Shown here: positions 45,971 through 57,019 of the stretch, one piece after another
Layout: each line of letters begins with the position of its first letter
Numbering within the stretch: position 1 is the stretch's first letter
NCBI RefSeq assembly: GCF_014636495.1
Contig: NZ_BMEM01000001.1
Coordinates: forward strand, 878,136-942,135
DNA from: Ornithinimicrobium tianjinense
GTDB lineage: Bacteria; Actinomycetota; Actinomycetes; Actinomycetales; Dermatophilaceae
Reading direction: 5' to 3'
DNA length: 64,000 nt
Notes under the pieces: generated by a model
Databases searched by the model: none
Told to the model about the DNA's origin: nothing
What the model saw: the letters and a program-made list of their open reading frames with translations, nothing else
Position numbers and translations under genes: made by a program

Positions 45971-46648
45971 GTGACCGCCAGCATCCTCGTCGTCGACGAC
46001 GACCAGGCCCTCGCCGAGATGCTCGGCATCATCCTCCGCAAGGAGGGTTACGTCGTCGCGACCTGCGGCGACGGCGGCCGGGCCCTGCCCACCTTCCGCG
46101 AGCTGCGGCCCGACCTGGTGCTGCTCGACGTCATGCTTCCCACCGTCGACGGCATCGAGGTCTGCCGCCAGCTGCGGCAGGAGTCCGGCGTGCCGATCGT
46201 CATGCTGACCGCGCGCACCGACACCCGGGACGTGGTGGGCGGCCTGGAGGCAGGGGCGGACGACTACGTCGTCAAGCCGTTCAAGCCCCAGGAGCTGCTG
46301 GCCCGGGTGCGGGCCCGGCTGCGCCGTCTCGACACCGAGGACGACGGTCGGCTGCAGGTCGGCGACATCACCATCGACGTCGCCGGGCACGAGGTCACCC
46401 GCGGCGGCGAGCCGATCTCGCTGACCCCGCTGGAGTTCGACCTGCTGGTCGCGCTCGCCAGCAAGCCCAGCCAGGTCTTCGACCGTGAGTCTCTCCTGGA
46501 GCAGGTCTGGGGCTACCGGCACGCCGGCGACACGAGGCTGGTCAACGTCCACGTGCAGCGCCTCCGCTCCAAGATCGAGAAGGACCCCGAGAACCCCCAG
46601 ATCGTGGTGACCGTCCGTGGTGTCGGTTACAAGGCCGGCCATCCCTGA
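45971..46648 (+). CDS. mtrA: MtrA response regulator
   Basis: 225 residues. Receiver with D9/D10/D11 pocket and D53 phospho-acceptor, winged-helix domain about 130-223 ending TVRGVGYKAG. Essential actinobacterial regulator coupling cell division, wall turnover and replication timing. AGGAGG 5 bases upstream of the GTG is one of the few strong Shine-Dalgarno sites in the window. Heads the mtrA-mtrB-lpqB operon. Confidence 0.96.
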   Translation: MTASILVVDDDQALAEMLGIILRKEGYVVATCGDGGRALPTFRELRPDLVLLDVMLPTVDGIEVCRQLRQESGVPIVMLTARTDTRDVVGGLEAGADDYVVKPFKPQELLARVRARLRRLDTEDDGRLQVGDITIDVAGHEVTRGGEPISLTPLEFDLLVALASKPSQVFDRESLLEQVWGYRHAGDTRLVNVHVQRLRSKIEKDPENPQIVVTVRGVGYKAGHP

Positions 46649-48395
46649 GCGCCTCGGCGGCGAGCCGGCGGCGCACGCTCCGGACCAGCTCAACGCGACG
46701 GCGGGGCGTCCGGACCTGGCCCGGACGCGGCCGGAGGTCACGCGGGGTGGACCGCCGACGCTGCGCGCCGGACGCCTGGCCACGGCCTTCCTCGACTGGT
46801 GGCACAGCTCCATGCGGGTGCGCGTCATCACGATCACGCTGGTCCTGGGCCTCGCCTTCGGTCTGCTGCTGGGCTCCCTGCTCTACCAGCAGATCGCCAA
46901 CGGTCTGGTCGCCCAGGCGGTCGACAGCGCGCAGCGTGACGCCGCGCAGCAGGTGGCGCTCGCCCAGGAGGCCATCGACTCGATCGACCGTCGTGACGAC
47001 GCCGCCCTGACGGTGGCCGCCCACGACCTGGTCCTGTCCATGGCCGGCACCAACGCCGAGCTCGGACGTCAGGTGGTGCTCTCCCCGGCGCTCGACAACG
47101 AGCGCGGCGGCATCGTTCCCGCCATCGCGGTCGGCGTGAGCGACGACGCCGTCCCCGCCGGGCTGCGGGAAGCCCTGGCCGCCGGACCCGAGGACCAGCA
47201 GGTGGTCGTGGTGCCGGTCCGCATGGTCGACCGCGAGGAGCCGGTGACCTCGGTCGTCGTCGGCTCGAGGATGAGCCTGCTGCGCGCGGGCGCCTACGAC
47301 CTGGTGCTCGTCTACCCCATGGTGCGCGAGCAGGAGACCCTGGACCTGGTGCGTGGGCTGTTCGTCGCGGCAGGCATGGGGCTGGGGATCCTGGTGGGCG
47401 GGCTGGGGTGGCTCGCGACGCGGCTGGTCACGCGGCCGCTGGAGCGGGCGGCCGTGGTCTCCCGGCAGCTGGCCGCGGGCCACCTGGACGAGCGGCTCCC
47501 GGTGCAGGGCAGCGACGAGCTGGCCCAGCTCGCCACCTCGTTCAACACGATGGCGGACTCCATCCAGCTGCGGATCCGGGAGCTGCGCTCGCTCTCGCAG
47601 CTGCAGCAGCGCTTCGTCTCCGACGTCTCCCACGAGCTGCGCACGCCGTTGACGACGATCCGGATGGCGGGGGAGGTGCTCCATGCCGGGCGCGACGACT
47701 TCCCCGAGCCCATGGCGCGCTCCGCCGAGCTGCTGCAGCAGGAGCTGGACCGCTTCGAGGAGCTGCTGACCGAGCTGCTGGAGATCAGTCGTTTCGACTC
47801 CGGCGCGGTCACCCTCGAGCGGCACCGCGAGGACATGGTCCGCGTGGTGCGGTCCGCCGTGGACGGGGTGCAGGCCCTGGCCCGCTCGCTGGGCACCGAC
47901 GTCGTCGTGCGGCTGCCCGACGGCGACCCGCTGCCGACGGCCATGGACGGGCGCCGGGTCGCGCGCGTCCTGCGCAACCTGCTCGCCAACGCCGTCGAGC
48001 ACGGGGAGCACCGTCCGGTGACGGTGACCGTGGCGGCGACCGCCGAGGCTGTCTCGGTGTGCGTCCGCGACCGCGGCATCGGCATGGACGAGGCCCAGCA
48101 GGAGCGGGTCTTCGACCGGTTCTGGCGGGCCGACCCCTCCCGCCAGCGCACCACGGGGGGCACCGGGCTGGGGCTGGCGATCGCCGTCGAGGATGCGCGC
48201 GTGCACGGTGGCTGGCTGCAGGTCAGCAGTGCGCCGGGGGAGGGCAGCTGCTTCCGGCTGGTGCTGCCTCGCAACGAGGCCTACGTGATCGCCGAGGCCC
48301 CGCCCTGGCGCGACCCGTCCAGCGGTGCGCCCCTGCCCGACGACGAGGTCCCGCCGCTGGTCCTCGCGCTCGCCAACCGGAAGGAGACGTCGTGA
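46617..48395 (+). CDS. mtrB: MtrB sensor histidine kinase
   Basis: 592 residues. N-terminal disordered part, membrane helices about 66-93 and 244-265 enclosing an outer sensor loop of about 150 residues, HAMP, then VSDVSHELRTPLTTI with H339, NLLANAVEHG (N-box), RDRGIGMD and TGGTGLGLAIAVEDA. The start overlaps mtrA by 32 bases; GTG 46617 or 46620 are both possible. Partner of MtrA, with activity modulated by the LpqB lipoprotein. Confidence 0.95.
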   Translation: MVSVTRPAIPERLGGEPAAHAPDQLNATAGRPDLARTRPEVTRGGPPTLRAGRLATAFLDWWHSSMRVRVITITLVLGLAFGLLLGSLLYQQIANGLVAQAVDSAQRDAAQQVALAQEAIDSIDRRDDAALTVAAHDLVLSMAGTNAELGRQVVLSPALDNERGGIVPAIAVGVSDDAVPAGLREALAAGPEDQQVVVVPVRMVDREEPVTSVVVGSRMSLLRAGAYDLVLVYPMVREQETLDLVRGLFVAAGMGLGILVGGLGWLATRLVTRPLERAAVVSRQLAAGHLDERLPVQGSDELAQLATSFNTMADSIQLRIRELRSLSQLQQRFVSDVSHELRTPLTTIRMAGEVLHAGRDDFPEPMARSAELLQQELDRFEELLTELLEISRFDSGAVTLERHREDMVRVVRSAVDGVQALARSLGTDVVVRLPDGDPLPTAMDGRRVARVLRNLLANAVEHGEHRPVTVTVAATAEAVSVCVRDRGIGMDEAQQERVFDRFWRADPSRQRTTGGTGLGLAIAVEDARVHGGWLQVSSAPGEGSCFRLVLPRNEAYVIAEAPPWRDPSSGAPLPDDEVPPLVLALANRKETS

Positions 48396-50149
48396 AGGGC
48401 TCCGGCGCGCTGTGCGCCTCTGCTGCGGTCGCCGTCCTGCTGGCCGGCTGCTCCAGCACGCTGCCCACCGACCCGGTCCCGCGCGCCGGACTGCCCGTGG
48501 AGGTCCAGCCGCGTGAGGACGTCACCCGCGTGCTGCCGGCCCCGCGCGCCAACGCGAGCGCGGTCGACATCGTCCGGGGCTTCCTGCGCACCAACGTCGG
48601 CTTTGCCGAGGACGACGACGTGGCCCGCGAGTACCTCACCCCGGCCCTCGCGAGCGAGTGGGTCCCCACGAGCAGCGTGCTCGTCCTCGAGGGCAACCCG
48701 GTGGTCACCCCGGCGGACTCGGGCAGGGTCCAGGTGTCCGCCCCGATCAGCGCCCAGATCGACGCGTTCGGCCGGCTGGTCGAGCTCCCTAGCGGCACCA
48801 CCGTGACCGAGACCTTCGAGCTGAGCCCGGTCGACGGCCAGTGGCGCATCTCCGGCTTCCCGGAGGGGTTCGGGCTGTGGCTGTCCCGCACCGACCTCGA
48901 CCAGGCCTTCCGGCCGAGGAAGATCGTCTACCTCAACCGCGAGCTCGGCGTCTTCGTCCCGGACGTCCGGTGGCTGGCCGAGGGGGAGGGGCTGCCGACC
49001 TCGCTGGCCCGCGCCCAGCTGGTGGACGTGCCGCCCTACCTGGAGGGAGCGGTCGACACCGGGGCCGCAGGCGAGGGACGGCTCACCGTCGCGGCCGTGC
49101 CGGTGGACGCCGAGACCCGGGTGGCGACCGTCAACCTGCAGGGGGCCGGCCTCAGCGAGGACCCGGTGCGTGTCCGTGAGCTGCGGGCCCAGCTCTCCAA
49201 GGCGCTGCTGGGGGTCGACGGCATCCAGGGGGTCGACCTGCGGCTGGCCGGGCGCAGCGTCGACGACTCCGGTCCGGTCACCACGCAGAGCGATCTCGGC
49301 TTCCGCGACGTCGAGCCTCGCGCGGACCGCGCGCTCCTGCGGGTCCAGGACACCTTCGTGGTGGTCGACCCCCACGTCTACGACCTCCGTGACGTCCAGG
49401 CCACGTCGGCCGTGGAGCTGCCGACCCTCGGCCCGTCGTGGACCGGGGTCGCCGCGTCCGCAGACCTGCAGTCCCTGGCGGCGGTCTCCGTGGACGGCAC
49501 CAAGCTGTGGCGCTGGCGGTCCGGGCGCGAGGACGTCAACCCGGGGATCGGCGACGAGCTGGTGCCGCCCAGCTTCGACCCCCACGGGCTGCTCTGGGTC
49601 GCGGGTGCCGCGCGCGGCGGCGGCGCGCCGCGCGTGTGGTACGTCGACGCCGACGATGTCGGTGCGGTCGCCCGCCCCCTCGACGTGCCGGACCTGAGGG
49701 ACGACGACCGCATCCGGTCCTTCCGGGTCTCCCAGGACGGCACCCGGGCGCTCATGGTCGTCACCGACGCGGACGGGGCGGCTGGTCGCCTTCTGCTCGC
49801 GGGGATCGTCCGTGACGCGGACGGGAGCCCGACGGGGATCGACGCGCCGATCGAGGTGGCGCCCACGCTCACGGGCGTCGTCTCGGCCCGGTGGGCCACG
49901 ACCACCGAACTGATCGTGACGGCCCGACGCGAAGGTGAGGAGATGCTCGGCGGCTACCGGGTCCCGCTCGGCGGGTGGGTCCGCCCGCTCGGTGTCCAGG
50001 AGGGGCTGAGCGAGGTCCTCGCCGTGCCGGACGGTGACACCTACACCCCGATCGCCCGCACCGCGGACGGCCGCTTCCACACCACCGAGGGCACGACCGG
50101 CTGGTACGACGCCCGCAACGGCGACGAGCTGGTCATCCCCGGCGCCTGA
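48392..50149 (+). CDS. lpqB: LpqB lipoprotein
   Basis: 585 residues. Lipobox LLAGC with C20 as the lipid anchor. Two parts follow: a domain with GerMN-like pattern (about 40-300) and a beta-propeller (about 320-585, with repeated VSVDGTKLWRW- and RVSQDGTRALMV-type blades). LpqB sits outside the membrane and tunes MtrB. AAGGAG lies 5-6 bases before the GTG, and GTGA overlap with mtrB couples translation. A hairpin follows the stop. Confidence 0.95.
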   Translation: MKGSGALCASAAVAVLLAGCSSTLPTDPVPRAGLPVEVQPREDVTRVLPAPRANASAVDIVRGFLRTNVGFAEDDDVAREYLTPALASEWVPTSSVLVLEGNPVVTPADSGRVQVSAPISAQIDAFGRLVELPSGTTVTETFELSPVDGQWRISGFPEGFGLWLSRTDLDQAFRPRKIVYLNRELGVFVPDVRWLAEGEGLPTSLARAQLVDVPPYLEGAVDTGAAGEGRLTVAAVPVDAETRVATVNLQGAGLSEDPVRVRELRAQLSKALLGVDGIQGVDLRLAGRSVDDSGPVTTQSDLGFRDVEPRADRALLRVQDTFVVVDPHVYDLRDVQATSAVELPTLGPSWTGVAASADLQSLAAVSVDGTKLWRWRSGREDVNPGIGDELVPPSFDPHGLLWVAGAARGGGAPRVWYVDADDVGAVARPLDVPDLRDDDRIRSFRVSQDGTRALMVVTDADGAAGRLLLAGIVRDADGSPTGIDAPIEVAPTLTGVVSARWATTTELIVTARREGEEMLGGYRVPLGGWVRPLGVQEGLSEVLAVPDGDTYTPIARTADGRFHTTEGTTGWYDARNGDELVIPGA

Positions 50150-50163
50150 GGGCCCCTGTGGAC

Positions 50164-50187
50164 AAGGACCGTCCCGCGACGGTCCTT
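50164..50187. terminator. Hairpin after lpqB, just before comF
   Basis: Perfect 10-bp stem AAGGACCGTC / GACGGTCCTT with loop CCGC. It ends 16 bases before the comF ATG, so it may end the mtrAB-lpqB transcript or attenuate read-through into comF. Confidence 0.65.
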
Positions 50188-50203
50188 CGGCGACGCTGGA
50201 GGT

Positions 50204-50971
50204 ATGACGTGGCGCCCCGGGGAGGACCTGCTCGCCCTCCTCGACCTGGCGGCGCCCGCCGCGTGCGGAGGATGCTCGCGGGCCGGCACCCGGTGGTGCT
50301 CGGACTGCGCGGCGTCGCTGCGCGACGGAGCGGCCGGAGCCGGCCCCTGGTCGCCCACGCCCCGGCCGGCCGGTCTGCCGCCGACCTGGTCCGGAGCGGC
50401 CTACGCGGGCGCGGTCCGGGCGGGGGTCGTCGCCTGGAAGGACGGCGGCCGCGCCGACCTCACCGCGGTCCTGGCCCCGGTGCTGCGCGCCGTGCTCGCG
50501 GCCGCCCTCGACGGGTCGGTCCACCACGCCGAGGCGCTCGCGGCCGGTGACGCCGTGCTGCTGCTTCCCGCACCCTCCGGACGGGCGGGCACCCGCGCCC
50601 GCGGGGAGCACCGCGTCGCCGCCCTGACCAGGGCGGCGGTGCGCGGCATACCCCGCAGCGAGGGACCGCGGCCCCTGGAGGTGCTGGACGCGCTGTGTCT
50701 GGTCAGGCGGGTGCAGGACCAGGCAGGGCTGGACGCCCGGGCCCGTGCCGCCAACCTCGCCGGCGCGGTCAGGGTCCGGCCCGTCCTCGCGGGGCGGATC
50801 GTCGGGAGGCCGTGCATCGTGGTCGACGACGTGGTGACCACGGGCGCGACCCTCGCCGAGTGCGCCCGCGCGCTGCGCGAGTGCGGTGCGGGGCCGGTCG
50901 CGGCAGCCACGCTGGCGGCCACCCGTCGGCGTCCGCGAGCCGGTCTACCGGAAGCGGCGCGGGCGGACTAG
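50204..50971 (+). CDS. comF: ComF-family phosphoribosyltransferase-like protein
   Basis: 255 residues. N-terminal zinc knuckle AACGGCSRAGTRWCSDC (about residues 18-34) and C-terminal PRTase loop IVVDDVVTTGATLAEC (about 206-221). Members help DNA uptake or are housekeeping PRTase-like proteins; no competence genes are near. The ATG is immediately preceded by GGAGGT, closer than usual for a ribosome site. It lies between lpqB and hpf as in other actinobacteria. Confidence 0.9.
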   Translation: MTWRPGEDLLALLDLAAPAACGGCSRAGTRWCSDCAASLRDGAAGAGPWSPTPRPAGLPPTWSGAAYAGAVRAGVVAWKDGGRADLTAVLAPVLRAVLAAALDGSVHHAEALAAGDAVLLLPAPSGRAGTRARGEHRVAALTRAAVRGIPRSEGPRPLEVLDALCLVRRVQDQAGLDARARAANLAGAVRVRPVLAGRIVGRPCIVVDDVVTTGATLAECARALRECGAGPVAAATLAATRRRPRAGLPEAARAD

Positions 50972-50974
50972 TGT
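50969..50974 (+). promoter_or_regulatory. -10 box TAGTGT upstream of hpf
   Basis: TAGTGT spans the comF stop and is followed after 6 bases by an ATG at 50981, the leaderless spacing, giving hpf a leader of about 100 bases that opens with a short ORF. Confidence 0.55.
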
Positions 50975-50980
50975 GAGTTC

Positions 50981-51013
50981 ATGGAGCCCCTCATGCGCAC
51001 GGATCGGGGGTGA
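50981..51013 (+). CDS. Ten-codon leaderless upstream ORF before hpf
   Basis: ATG at 50981 placed 6 bases after the -10 box and running 10 codons (MEPLMRTDRG) to a TGA at 51011. It has no Shine-Dalgarno, so it would be read only as a leaderless start. It ends 69 bases before the hpf ATG. Could be a regulatory uORF; equally could be chance. No similar peptide is known to me. Confidence 0.35.
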   Translation: MEPLMRTDRG

Positions 51014-51082
51014 GGCCGGACGAGCAAGGCGCCAGGACAGACGCCGTGAAACCCCTCACCACCCCTTCCCATGGAGGACTAC

Positions 51083-51769
51083 ATGGAACTCATCGTGACC
51101 GGTCGCAAGAAGGACGTCTCGGACCGATTCCGCCGTCATCTGGAGGAGAAGCTCAGCAAGATCCCGCAGCTGGCTCCCCGGGTGCGCCGCACCGAGGTCG
51201 TCCTGACGCACGAGGCCAACCCCCGTCAGGCCAAGGAGTCCGAGCGCTGCGAGATCACCTGCTACGTGCAGCGGACCGTGGTGCGCGCCGAGGCCGCCGC
51301 GGACGAGGAGTACGCCGCGCTCGACCTGGCCATGACCAAGCTGACCGAACGGCTGCGCCGGCTGCACGACAAGCGCCGCGTGAGCCACACGGGCAAGCAC
51401 CGTCCCGCCTCCGTCGCGGAGGCCACGTTCGGACTCCCGACCGAGCCCCTCGCCGCGGGCGAGGAGCCGGTCCAGCCGCCGGCGCCGAGCAGCGAGGAGG
51501 CGCTGGACGCCGCCCTCGACACCCGCGGCAACAGCCCGATCGAGATCCGCGAGAAGACGCACCCCTCCAGCCCGATGACCGTGGGCCAGGCCCTCTCGCG
51601 CATGGAGCTGGTCGGCCACGACTTCTTCCTCTTCCACGACGTCGACACCGACCGCCCGAGCGTGGTCTACCGGCGGCGTGGCTGGTCCTACGGCGTGGTC
51701 CGGCTGGACCTCGACGCCGAGGACGCCTATGAGGTCCACGAGTCCGACGAGGAGGCCTACGCGTCGTAG
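51083..51769 (+). CDS. hpf: Ribosome hibernation promoting factor, long form
   Basis: 228 residues. N-terminal HPF/RaiA domain (MELIVTGRKKDVSDRFRRHL, then TEVVLTHEANPRQAKESERCEI) binds the 30S decoding site; the linker runs to about 165, and the C-terminal dimerisation domain has PMTVGQALSRMELVGHDFFL and RRRGWSYGVVRL. Long HPF makes 100S ribosome dimers in stationary phase. ATG 51083 with GGAGG 5 bases upstream is preferred over the in-frame ATG 51071. A strong hairpin follows. Confidence 0.94.
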   Translation: MELIVTGRKKDVSDRFRRHLEEKLSKIPQLAPRVRRTEVVLTHEANPRQAKESERCEITCYVQRTVVRAEAAADEEYAALDLAMTKLTERLRRLHDKRRVSHTGKHRPASVAEATFGLPTEPLAAGEEPVQPPAPSSEEALDAALDTRGNSPIEIREKTHPSSPMTVGQALSRMELVGHDFFLFHDVDTDRPSVVYRRRGWSYGVVRLDLDAEDAYEVHESDEEAYAS

Positions 51770-51784
51770 TCCTGCACCCCGGCC

Positions 51785-51817
51785 GCGGGCCCGTCACCGA
51801 GCAGGTGGCGGGCCCGC
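51785..51817 (+). terminator. Hairpin after hpf
   Basis: 14-bp stem GCGGGCCCGTCACC / GGTGGCGGGCCCGC (one G-T wobble) with a 5-base loop, 15 bases after the hpf stop. Confidence 0.75.
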
Positions 51818-51880
51818 CGCCGTGACGGGTGCGGCCGGGCCGGGCGCCCCTGTCGGTGAGCTCTGCCAGGATGTCGCGGC

Positions 51881-53098
51881 ATGACCGTCCTGCGGACCCT
51901 CACCCTCGACCAGGCCCGGCGGACCGCCCTCGCGGCGCAGGGTTTCGCTGACCGTCGGCCCGCGCCGGGTGGGGCCACGATGCGGCACGTCGCCCGGGTG
52001 GTCGACCGGGTGCAGGTCGTCCAGGTCGACAGCGTCAACGTGCTCACGCGCAGCCAGTACCTCCCGTTCTTCTCCCGGCTGGGTCCCTACGGCACCGACC
52101 TGCTCGACCGGGCCCGCGACGGGGCCGGGCCGCGGGCGCGCACCGGTCGCCGCCTGGTCGAGTACTGGGCGCACGAGGCCTCCCTGGTGCCGCCGTCCGT
52201 GTGGCCGCTGCTCACCTTCCGGATGGACGCGGCGCGCGAGCGCGCCTGGAGCCGTGGCGTCACCGTCGAGCACGCCGAGCTGCTTGATGCCGTGCGCAGG
52301 GTCGTGGCGGAGCACGGACCGCTGACCAACCGCGAGGTGGAGGCGCACCTGCCCCACGGAGCGGAGCGCGGGCGGGAGAACTGGGGGTGGAACTGGTCGG
52401 CGGTCAAGAGCTGCCTCGAGTACCTCTTCTGGGCGGGGGAGATCACCTCGGCCGGGCGGACGACCTCCTTCGAGCGCAGGTATGCCGTGCCCGAGGCGGT
52501 CCTTCCGCCGGAGGTGGTCGCCGCACGGAACGCGGCCAGAGGCGCAGACCCGCAGGCGGCCGTCACCGAGCTCCTCCGACTGGCGCTCGTCGCCCACGGT
52601 CTGGGCACCCAGCGGTGCCTGGCCGACTACTTCCGCGTCCGGGGACCGCGGGTCGCGGCGGGGCTGGCCGAGCTCGAACGCCGCGGGCTGGCCGAGAGGG
52701 TGCGGGTGGCCGGGTGGGACCGCCCCCTGTGGCGCGACCCCGGGGCCCGCAGCCCCCGGCACGTGCCCGGTGCCGCACTGCTCAGCCCGTTCGACTCGCT
52801 CGTCTGGCAGCGGGAGCGGACCGAGGCGCTGTGGGGGATGCGCTACCGGCTCGAGATCTACGTGCCGGCCCCGCAGCGCGTGCACGGCTACTACGTCCTG
52901 CCCTTCCTCCTCGACGAGCGGCTCGTGGCGCGGGTGGATCTCAAGTCCGACCGGGCAGCGGGCGTGCTCAGGGCGCTGTCGGTGCACTGGGAGCCCGGCG
53001 CAGACGTGGCCCGCGGCGCCCCGGCCCTGCAGACCGAGCTGGAGTCGATGGCCGGCTGGCTCGGGCTCGGTCGCGTCGACCTCGCCCCGCCACGCTGA
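51881..53098 (+). CDS. Winged-helix DNA glycosylase, AlkZ/YcaQ-like (HTH_42)
   Basis: 405 residues. AlkZ-type proteins unhook interstrand crosslinks and alkylated bases. VQVVQVDSVNVL (about residues 45-56) carries the QxD catalytic motif, WAHEASLVP and WNWSAVKSCLEYLFWAGEI are typical, and the C-terminal third holds HVPGAALLSPFDSLVWQRERT. ATG follows AGGATG at leaderless-like distance. Convergent with the GNAT gene, 3 bases apart. Confidence 0.85.
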   Translation: MTVLRTLTLDQARRTALAAQGFADRRPAPGGATMRHVARVVDRVQVVQVDSVNVLTRSQYLPFFSRLGPYGTDLLDRARDGAGPRARTGRRLVEYWAHEASLVPPSVWPLLTFRMDAARERAWSRGVTVEHAELLDAVRRVVAEHGPLTNREVEAHLPHGAERGRENWGWNWSAVKSCLEYLFWAGEITSAGRTTSFERRYAVPEAVLPPEVVAARNAARGADPQAAVTELLRLALVAHGLGTQRCLADYFRVRGPRVAAGLAELERRGLAERVRVAGWDRPLWRDPGARSPRHVPGAALLSPFDSLVWQRERTEALWGMRYRLEIYVPAPQRVHGYYVLPFLLDERLVARVDLKSDRAAGVLRALSVHWEPGADVARGAPALQTELESMAGWLGLGRVDLAPPR

Positions 53099-53101
53099 CG
53101 G

Positions 53102-54262
53102 TCAGAGCGGGGTGATCTCCCCGGCGAGCAGGTCGAAGCGCACCATGTCCTCCACGGTGCCGTCGCCCAGCCGCTCCGCGCGGCGGTCACGGCCCGTCTG
53201 GGTCATCCCGACGGCAAGGGCCACCTTGCGGCTCGGTGCGTTGCTCTCCGCGGCGCGGAGCAGGAGTCGGTCCAGACCGAGCCCGCCCGCGGTCAGCGAC
53301 GTCAGGGCGTAGCGGCAGGCGCTCTGCACCGCGACGGTCAGCAGCCCCCGTCCCCGGACCTGCGGGTGCGCCAGGTAGCCGACCTCCGCCTGGCCCGGCT
53401 GCGTGCCCAGCCCGAAGAGCGCCACCGACCCGACGCAGACGTCGGCGCCGGTCTCGGTGACGCACCAGGCCAGCTCGGTGCCGCGCGCGGCGCTGTCCCG
53501 GACGCGGTCGACGTAGGCCATCGCCTCGCCGATGCCGTAGGGCCGCGGAAGCGCGGGCAGGTATCTCTGGGACACCGGGTCCTGGCAGGCTTCGACGATC
53601 CGGCCCGCGTCCGTGTGGCGCCAGGGCCGCAGCACCACGCCGCCGGCCTCGAGGGTCGGCACCACGAGCCAGGGGTATGCCGGGGTCCGCGCCTCGTCGT
53701 GGCGCAGGCTGGCCACCCAGCCGTCCCTGGGTCGCCGCTCCTGGCCGTGGCCGGGCAGCAGGCCGCGCACGGTCAGGGGCGCGCTGAACCCGAGCCGCCA
53801 GGCGACGCGGCGCGAGGCCCAGTTGCCCACCTCCGCCCGCCAGCGGGCGGTGTCGACGTCGTCCTGGGTGAAGGCGTGCTCCAGGGCCAGGTCGAGGGCG
53901 CGCACGGCGACGCGGTTGTCCCGGAAGGCGGGGTGGACGGCATACCCGACCTCGGCCGCGCCGTGCCCGTCGGGGCGGTACTCGACCGTCCCGGCCGCGC
54001 GCCATACCCCCTCACGCAGCACCTCGACGACCCACTGCCGGGGGGAGTAGGGCAGACGCTCGGACCATCGCTCGGCCGCCACGGCCGTCCAGCTCCGCGC
54101 CTGCGTGGGCGCGCCGGTGGGGGAGGCGTCCCCCCAGCGCAGGCACTCCTCGTCCCGCCCCAGCTCCACGAGCATCTGCTCGTGCGCCGGTGCCGGGGCG
54201 ACCAGCCTGAGATCACCCGACACGAGCCGGGGAGCGGCCGTCGGTGCGGCGTGCGCGGACAT
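53102..54262 (-). CDS. Double-domain GNAT acetyltransferase
   Basis: 386 residues with two GNAT folds in tandem: first about 15-165 (GTVEYRPDGHGAAEVGYAVHPAFRDN, residues 95-120), second about 200-385 (GSVALFGLGTQPGQAEVGYL then HPQVRGRGLLTVAVQSACRYAL, with the RGRGL acetyl-CoA loop). The first copy has a weaker CoA loop (FRDNRVAVRAL), so only the second may be active. Substrate unknown; RimJ/RimL-type. The start is ATG 54262, although the frame stays open antisense to secA; a TAGGCT box overlapping the secA box lies 7 bases upstream. Confidence 0.88.
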   Translation of the reverse strand: MSAHAAPTAAPRLVSGDLRLVAPAPAHEQMLVELGRDEECLRWGDASPTGAPTQARSWTAVAAERWSERLPYSPRQWVVEVLREGVWRAAGTVEYRPDGHGAAEVGYAVHPAFRDNRVAVRALDLALEHAFTQDDVDTARWRAEVGNWASRRVAWRLGFSAPLTVRGLLPGHGQERRPRDGWVASLRHDEARTPAYPWLVVPTLEAGGVVLRPWRHTDAGRIVEACQDPVSQRYLPALPRPYGIGEAMAYVDRVRDSAARGTELAWCVTETGADVCVGSVALFGLGTQPGQAEVGYLAHPQVRGRGLLTVAVQSACRYALTSLTAGGLGLDRLLLRAAESNAPSRKVALAVGMTQTGRDRRAERLGDGTVEDMVRFDLLAGEITPL

Positions 54263-54268
54263 GGCGGT

Positions 54269-54274
54269 TAGCCT
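54269..54274 (+). promoter_or_regulatory. -10 box TAGCCT for secA, overlapping the GNAT -10 box
   Basis: TAGCCT ends 6 bases before the secA GTG at 54281. Five of its six bases are shared with the reverse box at 54270-54275. Confidence 0.65.
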
Positions 54275-54275
54275 A
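54270..54275 (-). promoter_or_regulatory. -10 box TAGGCT for the GNAT gene
   Basis: Minus-strand TAGGCT, 7 bases before the ATG at 54262. The two start codons are only 18 bases apart. Confidence 0.6.
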
Positions 54276-54280
54276 GACGC

Positions 54281-56971
<2,691 letters not shown>

Positions 56972-56982
56972 GACGTGCCAGA

Positions 56983-57018
56983 GCCTCGGGGCCGCCCGGC
57001 CGTGGGCGGCCCCGAGGC
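56983..57018. terminator. Strong bidirectional hairpin after secA
   Basis: Perfect 15-bp stem GCCTCGGGGCCGCCC / GGGCGGCCCCGAGGC with a 6-base loop between secA (+) and the Rv3235-like gene (-), whose stop codon begins two bases later. Confidence 0.85.
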
Positions 57019-57019
57019 G

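Noticed and set aside
50200-50208. GGTATGACG at the comF start as a member of the nonamer set
   Set aside because: It overlaps GGAGGT-ATG, so ribosome site and start codon explain it.
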